64,000 bases of DNA from Pseudoclavibacter sp. AY1F1 (GCF_002931075.1 NZ_PSTQ01000001.1:62001-126000); one strand, 5' to 3'. Shown: positions 8,817-17,815, counted from the stretch's first letter. Program-made: numbers and translations. Notes: generated by a model from the letters alone, not told the origin.

Positions 8817-9416
8817 CTAGGCCGTGCCGCCCTCTTCGGGCGCCGTGGTCGCGGACGGCGTCGGGGCGATGCTCGGCGGCGCTGCCGGTGGCTCGGTCTG
8901 GGCAGGGCCCGGAACGAGCGTGGAGTACTCGGGGAGCGTGCCGTCGAGCACTGGAACGTTCACGGCCTGGACTGCTTGCTCACCGTCGAGCGACGCAGTG
9001 AAGGTCACCTCGTGGGTGGAGCCAGGTGAGAAGTCCATGCCCTCGAGGAGCACGGTGGCGCCCTCGCCGAAGCCGACCTGCGTGACCCCAGCGGCAGCGG
9101 CGACGGGGACGGTGACGACGACGTCCTGCTCGACGCCGTTGATGAGGCCCGTGTACGTGATGTCGAGCGAACCGGCGCTGCCCGTGTGGTTGACGAGCGC
9201 GAAGATCAGGTTGGCGCGGTCGGTCACGTCGGTGCCGGTCAGCGTGTCGGTGATGAGGATCGCGTTGCGGACCTCGAGCTCGCCGACGTTGGCGTTCGTG
9301 CCGTCACTGGCCGAGTACTGCGTCGTAGTGCGCTGGGGGGAGATGTAGTTGCAGCCGGCAAGCCCAACCGCGACTGCCGCGGCAAGGGTTACGGACGCGA
9401 CGGCGCGGATCTTCAC
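8817..9416 (-). CDS. Secreted lipoprotein at the lpqE position
   Basis: About 199 residues from a GTG at 9416 with a GGAGGC Shine-Dalgarno sequence. The signal peptide ends in a lipobox (LAGC), followed by a beta-rich domain of about 140 residues and a Pro/Thr/Ala-rich tail. It lies divergent to carD, the position occupied by lpqE in mycobacteria; sequence similarity to LpqE could not be checked. It is anchored outside the cell. No catalytic motif is visible. Confidence 0.75.
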   Translation of the reverse strand: MKIRAVASVTLAAAVAVGLAGCNYISPQRTTTQYSASDGTNANVGELEVRNAILITDTLTGTDVTDRANLIFALVNHTGSAGSLDITYTGLINGVEQDVVVTVPVAAAAGVTQVGFGEGATVLLEGMDFSPGSTHEVTFTASLDGEQAVQAVNVPVLDGTLPEYSTLVPGPAQTEPPAAPPSIAPTPSATTAPEEGGTA

Positions 9417-9593
9417 GTCTGGAGCCTCCAGGTTCGGACCGTGCGGCTGTCGCCACACGAATTCACAGGATGCGGCAAGCCTATCTGATCTAGGTGCGGC
9501 TGCTGGACGACGCGGCGGCGGACTCTACCACCCCCACCCTCAGATGAGCCCTTTTGACATGGTACTCTTAGGTGCCGAAAGGGGCTTGTATTT

Positions 9594-10076
9594 ATGCAGT
9601 TTGAGGTCGGGGAGACAGTCGTCTATCCCCATCACGGCGCGGCCACCATTTCAGAGGTGAAGATCCGAGTCATCAAGGGCGAAGAAAAGACGTTCCTCAA
9701 GTTGAACGTTGCACAGGGAGACCTCGTTATCGAGGTTCCTGCTGACAACGTCGACCTGGTTGGAGTGCGCGATGTCATCGGGCAGGACGGTCTCGACCGT
9801 GTGTTCGAGGTCTTGCGGGCCCCCATCACCGAGGAACCGACCAACTGGTCCCGCAGGTACAAGTCGAACCTTGAGAAGCTCGCCTCCGGCGATGTCATCA
9901 AGGTCTCGGAGGTCGTCCGCGACCTCTGGCGTCGCGACCAGGATCGGGGCCTTTCCGCTGGAGAGAAGCGGATGCTCGCGAAGGCGCGGCAGATTCTCGT
10001 CTCGGAGCTTGCTCTCGCGGAGAAGACCGACGAAGAGAAGGCCGGAGACGTGCTCGACAAGGTCCTCGCGTCCTAG
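9594..10076 (+). CDS. carD: CarD-family RNA polymerase-binding regulator
   Basis: 160 residues, standard CarD length. The N-terminal Tudor-like RNA polymerase interaction domain (residues 1-55, starting [13 protein letters not shown]) is followed by a helical DNA-interacting domain with the conserved Trp in NWSRRYK. CarD stabilises open promoter complexes and is essential in mycobacteria. The start has an AAAGGGG sequence 10 bp upstream. A TTGACA hexamer at 9554-9559 may be its -35 box. The terminator after the gene separates it from cysS. Confidence 0.93.
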   Translation: MQFEVGETVVYPHHGAATISEVKIRVIKGEEKTFLKLNVAQGDLVIEVPADNVDLVGVRDVIGQDGLDRVFEVLRAPITEEPTNWSRRYKSNLEKLASGDVIKVSEVVRDLWRRDQDRGLSAGEKRMLAKARQILVSELALAEKTDEEKAGDVLDKVLAS

Positions 10077-10140
10077 TCTTCTGAACACCGGCAGCCTCCC
10101 TCGGGGCGGCCGCTCAGCACACACCATGCGCTTCATCGCC

Positions 10141-10176
10141 GGGGCCGCAGGGACGTTCATTCGTCCGTGCGGCCCC
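10141..10176 (+). terminator. Hairpin between carD and cysS
   Basis: 14-bp arms (10141-10154 and 10163-10176) with one mismatch and an 8-nt loop. It lies only 18 bp before the cysS start, so cysS transcription probably begins downstream of or within it. Confidence 0.7.
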
Positions 10177-10194
10177 GACGCGTATGCTGGTGCA

Positions 10195-11613
10195 GTGAAA
10201 CAGCGCATCTACGACACGCAGACGCAAGCACTCGGCGACTTCACGCCGATGGTGCCAGGCGAGGTTTCGCTGTACGTCTGCGGGCCTACGGTGCAGTCGG
10301 CGCCGCACGCAGGCCATCTCCGTTCCGCGCTGGTCTACGACCAATTCCGATCCTGGTTCGAGGCGACTGGGCTTCGTGTGACGCTCGTGCGCAACGTCAC
10401 GGACATCGACGACAAGACGCTGGCAGGTGCGACGGCGGACGAGCCGTGGTGGGCGTTGGCGTACCGAGTGGAGCGCGAGTTCAACGCCGCCTACTCGGCC
10501 CTTGGCATCCGCCCACCGACCTACGAGCCGCGTGCGACGGGGTCCATCCCGGAGATGCAGGAGCTCATCGCGCTGCTCATCGAGCGCGGCCACGCCTATC
10601 CGGCTGCGGATGAGAGCGGCGATGTGTGGTTCGACACGGGCAGTTGGCCGAGCTACGGCGAGCTCACGCACCAGCGTCCCGAGGACATGGCCGAGGGAGA
10701 GTCGCCGAGCCGAGGGAAACGCAGCGCCGCCGACTTCGCGCTGTGGAAGGGGCAGAAGTCAGGCGAGCCGGACTCGGCTGCCTGGGCGTCGCCGTGGGGG
10801 GAAGGCAGGCCGGGGTGGCACATCGAGTGCTCCGCCATGTCCACCAAGTACCTCGGGCCGACCTTCGACATCCACGGTGGTGGCCGCGATCTCCGCTTCC
10901 CTCACCACGAGAACGAGCTCGCGCAGTCACGCGCCGCTGGCCTCGAGTTCGCTCGCACGTGGGTGCACAACGGTCTCGTGTCGGTCGCAGGGCAGAAGAT
11001 GTCGAAGTCGATCGGGAACACGGTCTCGGCGCTCGATCTGCTCTCGTCGGCGCGGCCAGTTGTCGTTCGGTACTTCCTCGGGTCGGCGCACTACCGCTCG
11101 ACGATCGAGATCGGACCGACCTCTCTCGAAGAGGCGACGGCTTCGTTTGCCCGCATCGAAGCGTTCCTGGAGCGCGCGGAGCGTGCCGGCGTGCTCGCTT
11201 CTGGCGGGGAGACGCCGAGCCTCGACGATCTTCCCACCGCGTTCGTCGCGGCCATGAACGACGATTTCGCCGTCCCTCAGGCCATCGCGGCCTTGCATGA
11301 GACGGTCACGAGCGGAAACCAGGCGTTCGATACGGGAGCGACGGATGCGGCGGCTCGCGCCGCTCGAGAGGTCACCTCGATGCTCGACATCCTCGGCATC
11401 AACCCACGCGCTGAGCAGTGGAGCGGGGGAGCGGATGCGACGGGTGAGACGACCCTCGCCGCGCTCATCGACTCGCTGCTCGTCGAACGCAAGCAGGCCC
11501 GCGGTGCGAAGGACTTCGCCCGCGCAGATCAGATTCGAGACACGCTGGCAGCAGCCGGCGTGCAGATTGAAGACTCGCCGAACGGCAGCTTCTGGACGTT
11601 GGAGAAGGCATGA
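10195..11613 (+). CDS. cysS: Cysteine-tRNA ligase
   Basis: 472 residues, full length. The class I signature is PHAGHLRS (HIGH type) and the KMSKS loop is GQKMSKSIGN. Zinc ligands are visible as Cys in YVCGPTV, Cys in HIECSAMS and His/Glu in PHHENELAQ. It charges tRNA-Cys. The GTG start is preceded 6 nt upstream by TATGCT at 10183-10188, so it is probably leaderless; the open frame extending into carD is not coding. The stop overlaps the rlmB start by four bases (ATGA). Confidence 0.95.
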   Translation: MKQRIYDTQTQALGDFTPMVPGEVSLYVCGPTVQSAPHAGHLRSALVYDQFRSWFEATGLRVTLVRNVTDIDDKTLAGATADEPWWALAYRVEREFNAAYSALGIRPPTYEPRATGSIPEMQELIALLIERGHAYPAADESGDVWFDTGSWPSYGELTHQRPEDMAEGESPSRGKRSAADFALWKGQKSGEPDSAAWASPWGEGRPGWHIECSAMSTKYLGPTFDIHGGGRDLRFPHHENELAQSRAAGLEFARTWVHNGLVSVAGQKMSKSIGNTVSALDLLSSARPVVVRYFLGSAHYRSTIEIGPTSLEEATASFARIEAFLERAERAGVLASGGETPSLDDLPTAFVAAMNDDFAVPQAIAALHETVTSGNQAFDTGATDAAARAAREVTSMLDILGINPRAEQWSGGADATGETTLAALIDSLLVERKQARGAKDFARADQIRDTLAAAGVQIEDSPNGSFWTLEKA

Positions 11614-12605
11614 GCACGAACTCGCGCGGCAATCGCAGCAAGAAGGGCCCGACCAAGGGCACAGGCGGCAACGGCCGCAAGTCCCTCGAAGGCCGAGGCA
11701 ACACGCCGCGCGCCGAGGACCGCTCCTGGCACGTCGCCGGCAAGCGGAAGGCCGCGAAGGAACGCCTCGAGGCGGCGCGCGGCGGCTCCAAGCCGCGCCC
11801 GGCGCAGCGCGAGGGCGGCGCGCCCCGCCGCGCCCGTACCGACGACAGCACGGAGCTCGTGACTGGTCGCAACTCGGTTGTCGAGGCGCTTCGCGCCGGC
11901 ATCCCCGCGACGACGCTCTACGTCGCCGCCCGCGGCGAGATGGACGAGCGCGTCAAGGAGATCTTCAAGATCGCCACCGAGCGCAAGATCCCGATCCTCG
12001 AGGTCATGCGTCCTGAGCTCGACCGCATGGCCGGCCGCGATGCGGTGCACCAGGGCGTCATCATCAAGGTGCCCGCGTACACGTACGCCGACCCCATGGA
12101 AGAGCTCGACCGCGCGATTCAGCGTCGCCGCAACCCGCTCTTCGTCGCGCTCGACGGCATCACCGACCCCCGCAACCTCGGCGCCATCGTGCGTTCGGTC
12201 GCGGCGTTCGGTGGCGATGGCATCATCGTGCCGCAGCGTCGCTCCGTCGGCATGACGGCCTCGGCGTGGAAGACCTCGGCGGGAGCCGCTTCGCGCCTTC
12301 CCGTGTCGATGGCGTCGAACCTGACGGCCACCATCAAGGCCTACAAGAAAGCCGGCGTGTTCGTCATCGGCCTCGACGGTGACGGCGACGTGTCGCTACC
12401 CTCGCTCGAACTCGCGACCTCCCCGCTCCTCGTCGTCGTCGGCAGCGAGGGCAAGGGTCTTTCGAGGCTCGTCACCGAGCACTGCGATGCGATCGTCTCG
12501 ATCCCGATCGACGGGGCGACCGAGTCGCTGAACGCGGGTATCGCGACGAGCATCACGATGTACGAGGTCGCCAAGCTGCGCGCCGCCAAGCGCGCGGCCA
12601 AGTAG
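11610..12605 (+). CDS. rlmB: 23S rRNA 2'-O-methyltransferase RlmB (TrmH family)
   Basis: 331 residues: a basic, low-complexity N-terminal extension of about 80 residues, a substrate-binding domain (TGRNSVVEAL onward) and a SpoU/TrmH knot domain with DPRNLGAIVRS, VGSEGKGLSR and ESLNAGIATSI, which form the SAM site. It probably methylates a guanosine of 23S rRNA. Translational coupling to cysS (ATGA overlap) matches the cysS-rlmB order of other actinobacteria. A terminator follows directly. Confidence 0.92.
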   Translation: MSTNSRGNRSKKGPTKGTGGNGRKSLEGRGNTPRAEDRSWHVAGKRKAAKERLEAARGGSKPRPAQREGGAPRRARTDDSTELVTGRNSVVEALRAGIPATTLYVAARGEMDERVKEIFKIATERKIPILEVMRPELDRMAGRDAVHQGVIIKVPAYTYADPMEELDRAIQRRRNPLFVALDGITDPRNLGAIVRSVAAFGGDGIIVPQRRSVGMTASAWKTSAGAASRLPVSMASNLTATIKAYKKAGVFVIGLDGDGDVSLPSLELATSPLLVVVGSEGKGLSRLVTEHCDAIVSIPIDGATESLNAGIATSITMYEVAKLRAAKRAAK

Positions 12606-12622
12606 CCGAGGCGCTTGACGCT

Positions 12623-12654
12623 GATGGGCCTCACCCCTGCGGGTGAGGCCCATC
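12623..12654 (+). terminator. Terminator after rlmB
   Basis: Perfect 14-bp stem (GATGGGCCTCACCC and complement) with a CTGC loop, lying between convergent genes. Confidence 0.85.
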
Positions 12655-12689
12655 GTCATGCCAGCACAGGTGGATGACCGCTGGTACCG

Positions 12690-14123
12690 TCAGCGGCACC
12701 ACGACGTCAGGAAGCCGGTGAGCCGGCGCAGTTCCGCGCCGCTCGCGATGTCGATGACGGTGGTCGTCGACTGCTTCATCCCTGGGAGCACGGCGTAGCC
12801 GTCCGGGCCTTGCGCGCCGAGGCCCGTCTCAACGGCGAGGTACTGGCCGTTGGGGGAGACGCAGATGTCGCGGAGCCACTCTCCGCTGTCGCCCGGGTCG
12901 AAGAGCGTGCGCTGGCCTGAGGCCTCTGCGAGCTCGACCGTCACGTCGGCGAGCCCGGCAGCAGCATCCGCGACCGCCGAGATCTGGGTGCCGGCCGGGT
13001 CGAGGACGCTCGTCTGCGTCAGATACTGGGACTCGGTGAGCGTCATCGCCGCTGGTGTCAGCGGTTCGGCCGTTCCAGTGCTGAGGTCGAAGAGCGTGTA
13101 CCCGCCGACGCCGGAAGTCACGGCTGTCGCGGTGCCAGGGATGAACCCGTGGAAGTGCTGCGCCTGTCCGATCGGCTCGGCGGGGGTGCCCGCCAGGACG
13201 TTCACGAGGTAGAGCTGCTCGTCGAGGGTCTGCGCGATGAGCGCGCCTGTGCGAGGGGCGAACGCCCACGTCGAGACCATCAGCGGAGTCCCGTCTGGCC
13301 CGGTGACCTGCTTGGGGCGGAACGACGTGTCGCTCGTGTCGAAGACGAACAGCGAACGCACGAGCTCGGTCTGCCCATCGGAGTGGGTGCCGTCGATGAC
13401 GAACCCGATCAGCCCGCTCTCCGCGTCCGCCGCAAGGCTCGAGAGGCTGCCGGTCGCGTCCACGTTCAGCGGCACGGCTGGGCCCGGTTCTGCGCGGGGC
13501 GCCACGCCGACGGTGCCAAGCCCCGCAGCATCCTGTTCGATGACCGCGACAAACGCGTCGGTCAGCGCGTACTCCTGGATGCGGGGTGAGGTGAAGAGGA
13601 TGCGCGGCTCGCCGCCGCCGGAGACGTTCGTCTCGATGACGCGGTCCTCGAGGCTGCCGCTTGTGGAGATGGCGCCGCGCACCAGCGTCGACACCTCGAG
13701 CTGGGGCGTCGTGAACTCGGTCTCAAGCGTCGACGAGACACCGGTCGACGAGCTGACCGCGTCTGCGACCGTGAGCGTGTAGCTCGTGTCGTACGCGAGC
13801 AGCTGCTCGAAGGTCACCGTGATCGTGCCGTTTTCCTGCGTGATGCTGTAGTCGGCCGCTGGCTCCAGGACAACCTGTGACGGATCTATTTCGCGGAGGC
13901 GCTGGTTGGGGGTGAGGACGAGGCGCGTGCCCTGCTGCTCGACCGTGCCGATCGCGTTGACCGCCGTCGATGCGACTCGGGGCCCCTGCAGGATGTTGCC
14001 GACGGCTAATCCGGCCGCCAGCAACGCCAGCACGACGACTGCCATGATGAACGTCTTCCGGAAGCTCCCGCCCCCGCGGCTCCTCCGCGAGTCAAGATCG
14101 GCAGACACGAGATCAGTAGACAT
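12690..14123 (-). CDS. Membrane-anchored exported protein with Ig-like and propeller regions
   Basis: About 477 residues from ATG 14123. A cytosolic tail of about 20 residues, one membrane helix (about 23-45) and then a long extracellular part: an Ig-like segment (about 55-160, with LAYDTSYTLTVADAV typical of bacterial Ig/SbsA-type domains) and repeated beta strands resembling a propeller. The C-terminus has paired cysteines (ICVS, SWCR). Function is unknown. Its start overlaps the end of the TIGR03943 gene by 11 bp, so it is the last gene of a coupled three-gene operon and probably works with that membrane system. Confidence 0.7.
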   Translation of the reverse strand: MSTDLVSADLDSRRSRGGGSFRKTFIMAVVVLALLAAGLAVGNILQGPRVASTAVNAIGTVEQQGTRLVLTPNQRLREIDPSQVVLEPAADYSITQENGTITVTFEQLLAYDTSYTLTVADAVSSSTGVSSTLETEFTTPQLEVSTLVRGAISTSGSLEDRVIETNVSGGGEPRILFTSPRIQEYALTDAFVAVIEQDAAGLGTVGVAPRAEPGPAVPLNVDATGSLSSLAADAESGLIGFVIDGTHSDGQTELVRSLFVFDTSDTSFRPKQVTGPDGTPLMVSTWAFAPRTGALIAQTLDEQLYLVNVLAGTPAEPIGQAQHFHGFIPGTATAVTSGVGGYTLFDLSTGTAEPLTPAAMTLTESQYLTQTSVLDPAGTQISAVADAAAGLADVTVELAEASGQRTLFDPGDSGEWLRDICVSPNGQYLAVETGLGAQGPDGYAVLPGMKQSTTTVIDIASGAELRRLTGFLTSWCR

Positions 14124-14946
14124 AGGGGTCGTTCGGCTGGTCGATAGCGGTGATGGTCGTGGGCATGAGCGCGACTCGCTCCGTGCTGGACGCGCTCGGG
14201 TTCGTGACGAATGCGCCATCAACCTCGACCCACGAGTCGACGGGGTAGTTCGCCTGCCAGCCCGGCTGGTGCACGGCGACGCCGACAGGCGCGGCATCGA
14301 TCGCGCAGCAGTTCACGACGAACCGGGCGAGGATGAACGCGTCGGGCGCATCCGGGTCGACGGTCACGAACCCGACGAGCTTGGCACGCTCGCCCATGAC
14401 CTGCTGCTCGCCGTCGCCCTGCCGGAGCATGGCGGCCCAGTCCTTGACCGTGAAAGAGCTCGTGTCTCGTCCGCGCAGCGTCTCGCCCTCGTCGATTGGG
14501 GAGTCGACGGTCTGCGCGTTGGCGTTGAGGGAGCGGTTCTCGACGGCGGCGGAGCTCAGGGTGACGGGCGGCGCGACGATGAGCGCGACAAACGCCGTGA
14601 CGACGACAAGCACAGTGGCGGTCGTCGAGGCGATGACGGCGAAGCGCTGACGCGCGCCGAGGCGAGGGCGGCGGTTGTGGCGCCTCGAGCGTGACGAGCC
14701 GAGCGCATTCGACTCGTGCGAGTGGTCGTGGCGGCCATCGTGGCCGTGCTCGTCGCGCGCTGGCGTGACCGCGATGGCGGCGATCGCCAGGATGCCGCCG
14801 ATGACCGCCATGATCGACGTGAAGACGAAGTAGCGAGGGTGGATGTAGAGCGACAGCCCGCCGGTCATCGAGAGCCACACCGTCGCGACGACGGTGATGA
14901 GGGTGAGGGCGACGCCGCGCCACCTGGAGAGCAGTCGTTCAAGCAA
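14113..14946 (-). CDS. TIGR03943-family putative permease subunit (YcgQ-like)
   Basis: 277 residues. Two N-terminal membrane helices, a His/Asp-rich loop (DEHGHDGRHDHSHE, about 65-78), a third helix (about 103-125) and an exported C-terminal domain with a Cys pair (VVNCCAIDA). This pattern fits the TIGR03943/DUF1980 family, usually encoded beside YraQ/YcgR permeases as here. The His-rich loop suggests metal handling (inference). It overlaps the upstream permease gene by 8 bp and the downstream gene by 11 bp. Confidence 0.85.
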   Translation of the reverse strand: MLERLLSRWRGVALTLITVVATVWLSMTGGLSLYIHPRYFVFTSIMAVIGGILAIAAIAVTPARDEHGHDGRHDHSHESNALGSSRSRRHNRRPRLGARQRFAVIASTTATVLVVVTAFVALIVAPPVTLSSAAVENRSLNANAQTVDSPIDEGETLRGRDTSSFTVKDWAAMLRQGDGEQQVMGERAKLVGFVTVDPDAPDAFILARFVVNCCAIDAAPVGVAVHQPGWQANYPVDSWVEVDGAFVTNPSASSTERVALMPTTITAIDQPNDPYVY

Positions 14947-15994
14947 TGAGGTTCACTCCGAGTCCGAGGGTGAAGGCTGACAGCGCGACGATGAGGGTGA
15001 TGCGCGCCAGGACCGCGCTCGTGTAGGTCGTACGCATGAGAGCGAGCATCTTGACGTCGATCATGGGGCCCATCACGAGGAAGGCGACGATGCCGCCCGG
15101 CATGAAGGTGCCGACAAACGAGAGGGCGAAGAAGGCGTCGACGTTGGCGCAGATCGAGATGACGAAGCCGAGGGTCATGAGCACGAGCACGGAGAGCACC
15201 GGATGCTCGCCGAGGGTCGTGAGCAGGTCGCGCGAGACGCCGACCTGGATCGCTCCGGCGATGGCGGAGCCTACGAAGAGCGCGGGGAGCATCGTCGAGG
15301 TTTCGGCACCGAACATCGACGCGCTCGCACGGAACCGGTCTCGCACGCTCGAGCGCGTGTCGTGGCCGTGCTTCGCCTCGAGCTCACAGGTCGCGGCGAA
15401 GCTCGGCGTGAGCAAGTCCTGCGGCCTCGGGTGCCTGCTGAAGAGGAACCCGATGACGTTCGCGATGACGAATCCGCCGATGATGCGGGCGGCGAGGATG
15501 CCGTGGTCCCAGCCGAAGGCCTGGTAGGTCGTGACGATCGTGATGGGGTTGAGGATGGGGGCCGCCAGCAGGAACGTGATCGACTCGGCGGGCGTGAAGC
15601 CGCGGAGCACGAGCCCGCGGGCGAGCGGCACGTTCCCGCATTCGCAGACGGGGAGTGCGATGCCGAACAGCGAGATGACGGCACGCCGCAGACACGGCGT
15701 CTGCGGCAGAATGCGCATGAGGAAGCCGGGCGGAAGCCAGTGCTGCACAACGATCGAGAGCAGGATGCCGAGGATGATGAAGGGCATCGACTCGATGACG
15801 ACGCTCAGCGAGAGGGTGACGAAGTCGGTGATCGGCCCGAGCACCGGCTGGTCGTCGAGCGACGCCGTGAGCGTGCGGATAGCGATGAGCGTGAGCACGA
15901 GGCCTGCGCCGATCGTCAGCCCGAGAACTCCGCGGTTGGCGGCCGTGCGCTGCTGCGGGAGCTTGCTGCGCTGCGCGGTCGTGTGCTCGTGCAT
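14939..15994 (-). CDS. YraQ/YcgR-family permease
   Basis: About 351 residues from ATG 15994, with eight or more membrane segments. The family motif PVCECGNVPLARG is present, with paired Cys and Glu, plus LLAAPILNPIT and CANVDAFFAL. These permeases pair with YcgQ-like proteins; the transported substrate is not settled, though links to zinc or sulfur compounds are discussed. The open frame extends upstream to 16159 through a short tandem repeat, but that part is Ser/Cys/Arg-rich and unlike protein. No Zur-like palindrome is visible upstream. Confidence 0.85.
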   Translation of the reverse strand: MHEHTTAQRSKLPQQRTAANRGVLGLTIGAGLVLTLIAIRTLTASLDDQPVLGPITDFVTLSLSVVIESMPFIILGILLSIVVQHWLPPGFLMRILPQTPCLRRAVISLFGIALPVCECGNVPLARGLVLRGFTPAESITFLLAAPILNPITIVTTYQAFGWDHGILAARIIGGFVIANVIGFLFSRHPRPQDLLTPSFAATCELEAKHGHDTRSSVRDRFRASASMFGAETSTMLPALFVGSAIAGAIQVGVSRDLLTTLGEHPVLSVLVLMTLGFVISICANVDAFFALSFVGTFMPGGIVAFLVMGPMIDVKMLALMRTTYTSAVLARITLIVALSAFTLGLGVNLIA

Positions 15995-16039
15995 CCAGCC
16001 GAGTATAGTTCGGCGCGCTTTCGCGGAGTCCGAGACGCA

Positions 16040-16091
16040 GGCGGAGACATACGCACAGGCGGAGACACAGGCACAAATGGAGACACAGACG
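16040..16091. repeat. 18-bp tandem repeat upstream of permease operon
   Basis: Units at 16040-16057, 16058-16075 and 16076-16091, core GGCGGAGACACAGGCACA, with a partial copy just before. It lies between the permease start and tRNA-Thr. Confidence 0.75.
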
Positions 16092-16129
16092 TGCTCGGGA
16101 GTCGCGTCGCGCGGCGACGGGCGATGTGG

Positions 16130-16202
16130 AGCCGACTGCGAGGTTCGAACTCGCGACATCCGCTTTACAAGAGCGGTGCTCTACCAGCTGAGCTAAGTCG
16201 GC
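16130..16202 (-). tRNA. tRNA-Thr (TGT)
   Basis: A cloverleaf can be drawn: acceptor GCCGACT/AGTCGGC, D arm GCTCAGCTGGTAGAGC, anticodon stem CCGCT/AGCGG with loop CTTGTAA giving anticodon TGT, and T arm with GTTCGAA. CCA is encoded next to the discriminator base (16127-16129). Confidence 0.95.
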
Positions 16203-16230
16203 CTGCTGCAATCGCAGCGGCACCATCATA

Positions 16231-16263
16231 GCCATGCGGTGCACACCTCGTGCACCGCATGGC
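16231..16263 (-). terminator. Terminator after msrB
   Basis: Perfect 14-bp arms (GCCATGCGGTGCAC and complement) with a 5-nt loop, about 20 bp beyond the msrB stop and upstream of tRNA-Thr on the same strand. Confidence 0.8.
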
Positions 16264-16283
16264 CAATCAGGTTGCGTCTGCGC

Positions 16284-16700
16284 CTATTCGGCGGTGGTTT
16301 CTTCTTCTGGTGTGAAGGAGAGCGAGAGCGAGTTCATGCAGTAGCGGTCGCCCGTCGGCGTGCCGAAGCCGTCTGGGAAGACATGGCCGAGGTGGGAGCC
16401 GCAGTTCGCGCAGCGCACCTCGGTGCGCACCATGCCGAGCGTGCGGTCCTCGAGCAGCTGGACTGCGTCTGGCCGCACCGACTCGTAGAAGCTCGGCCAC
16501 CCGCATCCGGAATCGAACTTGGTGCCGGCCTTGAAGAGCTCGGAGCCGCACGCGCGACACGTGTACAGCCCCGCGCGACCCTCATCGAGGAGCTCACCGG
16601 TGTACGCCCGCTCGGTGCCTGCCTCGCGCAGCACGTGGTACTCCTGCGGCGTGAGCTCAGCGCGCCACTCTGAATCTGGCTTGTTGACGGCGTAGGACAC
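16284..16700 (-). CDS. msrB: Peptide methionine-(R)-S-oxide reductase
   Basis: 138 residues, standard MsrB length. Zinc-binding pairs are Cys48/Cys51 (CRAC) and Cys97/Cys100 (CANC); the catalytic Cys121 is in RYCMNS, and the SGCGWPSFY and HLGHVFPDG motifs are intact. It reduces methionine-R-sulfoxide in proteins. The GTG start at 16700 has a clear AGGAGG sequence; the longer open frame upstream is not supported. Confidence 0.95.
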   Translation of the reverse strand: MSYAVNKPDSEWRAELTPQEYHVLREAGTERAYTGELLDEGRAGLYTCRACGSELFKAGTKFDSGCGWPSFYESVRPDAVQLLEDRTLGMVRTEVRCANCGSHLGHVFPDGFGTPTGDRYCMNSLSLSFTPEEETTAE

Positions 16701-16805
16701 CGTGCCTCCTGGAAATCGACGAGACCGCTGGGAGCGGCCAGGGAGGAATGAGCATACGCGCGTTGCGTGAGTCCACTCCGTGAGCCTTGCTCGTACACTT
16801 CCTGC

Positions 16806-17099
16806 ATGGCAAGGGACGTGGAGCTCAGCGACCTCGAGCGCGCTCTGCTGGATTTCGAAGAGATGAATCCGCGGCAGAATGCGGCGAAGGCGGCGGCGAT
16901 CAGAGACCGCTTCGGCTGGTCGACGACGCAGTACTACCGAAATCTCGCTACGCTCATCGAGACACCAGCTGCGCTTGCGCATCAGCCACTGCTCGTCGGC
17001 CGCCTGCGGCGTGCGCGCGAGCGGCGTGCGGATGAGCGCCAGTTGCGGCGCGAGCAGCGTATGTCCAGCGCCTCTCCCACCTCAGGACGGATTCGGTAG
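16806..17099 (+). CDS. DUF3263 small helix-turn-helix-like protein
   Basis: 97 residues. The N-terminal 50 residues (ELSDLERALLDFEEMNPRQN and a KAAAIRDRFGWSTTQYYRNL-type helix) match DUF3263, an actinobacterial family with a likely helix-turn-helix fold; the C-terminus is very Arg-rich. TACACT at 16794-16799 ends 6 nt before the ATG, suggesting a leaderless start. It is paired with the LytR-C gene four bases downstream, an arrangement I recall also near groEL2 in mycobacteria. Target unknown. Confidence 0.85.
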   Translation: MARDVELSDLERALLDFEEMNPRQNAAKAAAIRDRFGWSTTQYYRNLATLIETPAALAHQPLLVGRLRRARERRADERQLRREQRMSSASPTSGRIR

Positions 17100-17103
17100 A
17101 CAC

Positions 17104-17655
17104 GTGAATTACCCCAAGGATCGCTTCGACGACATCCCACCAGGGCTCGACAGGCGCGGCGCGCATCGCGCTCCCCGAACTCGCCTGGCCAAGCTCGCCT
17201 CCTGGCTGTGGGGTCTGCTCGCCGTCGTCGTGATCGTCGCCGTTGCGGCGGTCGCCATGCAGGTCATCAACGGCGTCGTCTCCTTCAGCCCCACGGCCGA
17301 GACGGAGGCCAGTGAGACGCCGGCGGAAGAAGTTCCGGTTGAAGAGGTTCCGGCCGAGGTTGTACCGCAGCTCGACCCGAACGTCTCCGTTCGGGTGCTC
17401 AACGGCACGGAGCTCGCGGGAGTCGCTGGCGGAACGACCTCGGAACTCACGGCCGCAGGGTGGAACGTCACCGAGACGGCGGATGCTCCGACTTCCGACT
17501 ACGAGACGACAACCGTCTCCTACAACGACGCCTCACAGGAGCCCGCGGCGCTTGCCCTCGTGCAATCGCTAGGTGGCGGAACCGCCGTGCTCGACCCGAA
17601 CGTCGCTGCGGCTGGAACGATCGTGGTCATCGTGGGAACCGACCTCGCAGGCTAA
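17104..17655 (+). CDS. LytR C-terminal domain protein, membrane-anchored
   Basis: About 183 residues from GTG 17104. A basic cytosolic N-terminus, one membrane helix (about 35-57), an acidic Glu/Pro-rich spacer and a LytR_C domain (about 95-183, with SVRVLNGTELAGVAG and a closing VVIVGTDLAG). This domain is found at the ends of cell-wall ligases and alone in actinobacteria; it has no catalytic residues and may bind the cell envelope. Coupled to DUF3263. Confidence 0.85.
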   Translation: MNYPKDRFDDIPPGLDRRGAHRAPRTRLAKLASWLWGLLAVVVIVAVAAVAMQVINGVVSFSPTAETEASETPAEEVPVEEVPAEVVPQLDPNVSVRVLNGTELAGVAGGTTSELTAAGWNVTETADAPTSDYETTTVSYNDASQEPAALALVQSLGGGTAVLDPNVAAAGTIVVIVGTDLAG

Positions 17656-17815
17656 GGCCTTCAGCGCGCTCTGCTCAGGCAGGAACGGCGATTTTGTCCG
17701 TTGATTCTCCGGGGAATGACGCGCTTGTGTTCCAACGGTGTGAACTTTTGAAGACAAAACGTCCCCAGGTGACGAGATCCGCTTTTTGGGCTTCCAAGCT
17801 CAACAGGTCGCCACC

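Noticed and set aside
14939-16159. Longer permease start at 16159
   Set aside because: The extension translates the tandem repeat into a Cys/Val/Ser-rich stretch and crosses the tRNA-Thr gene.
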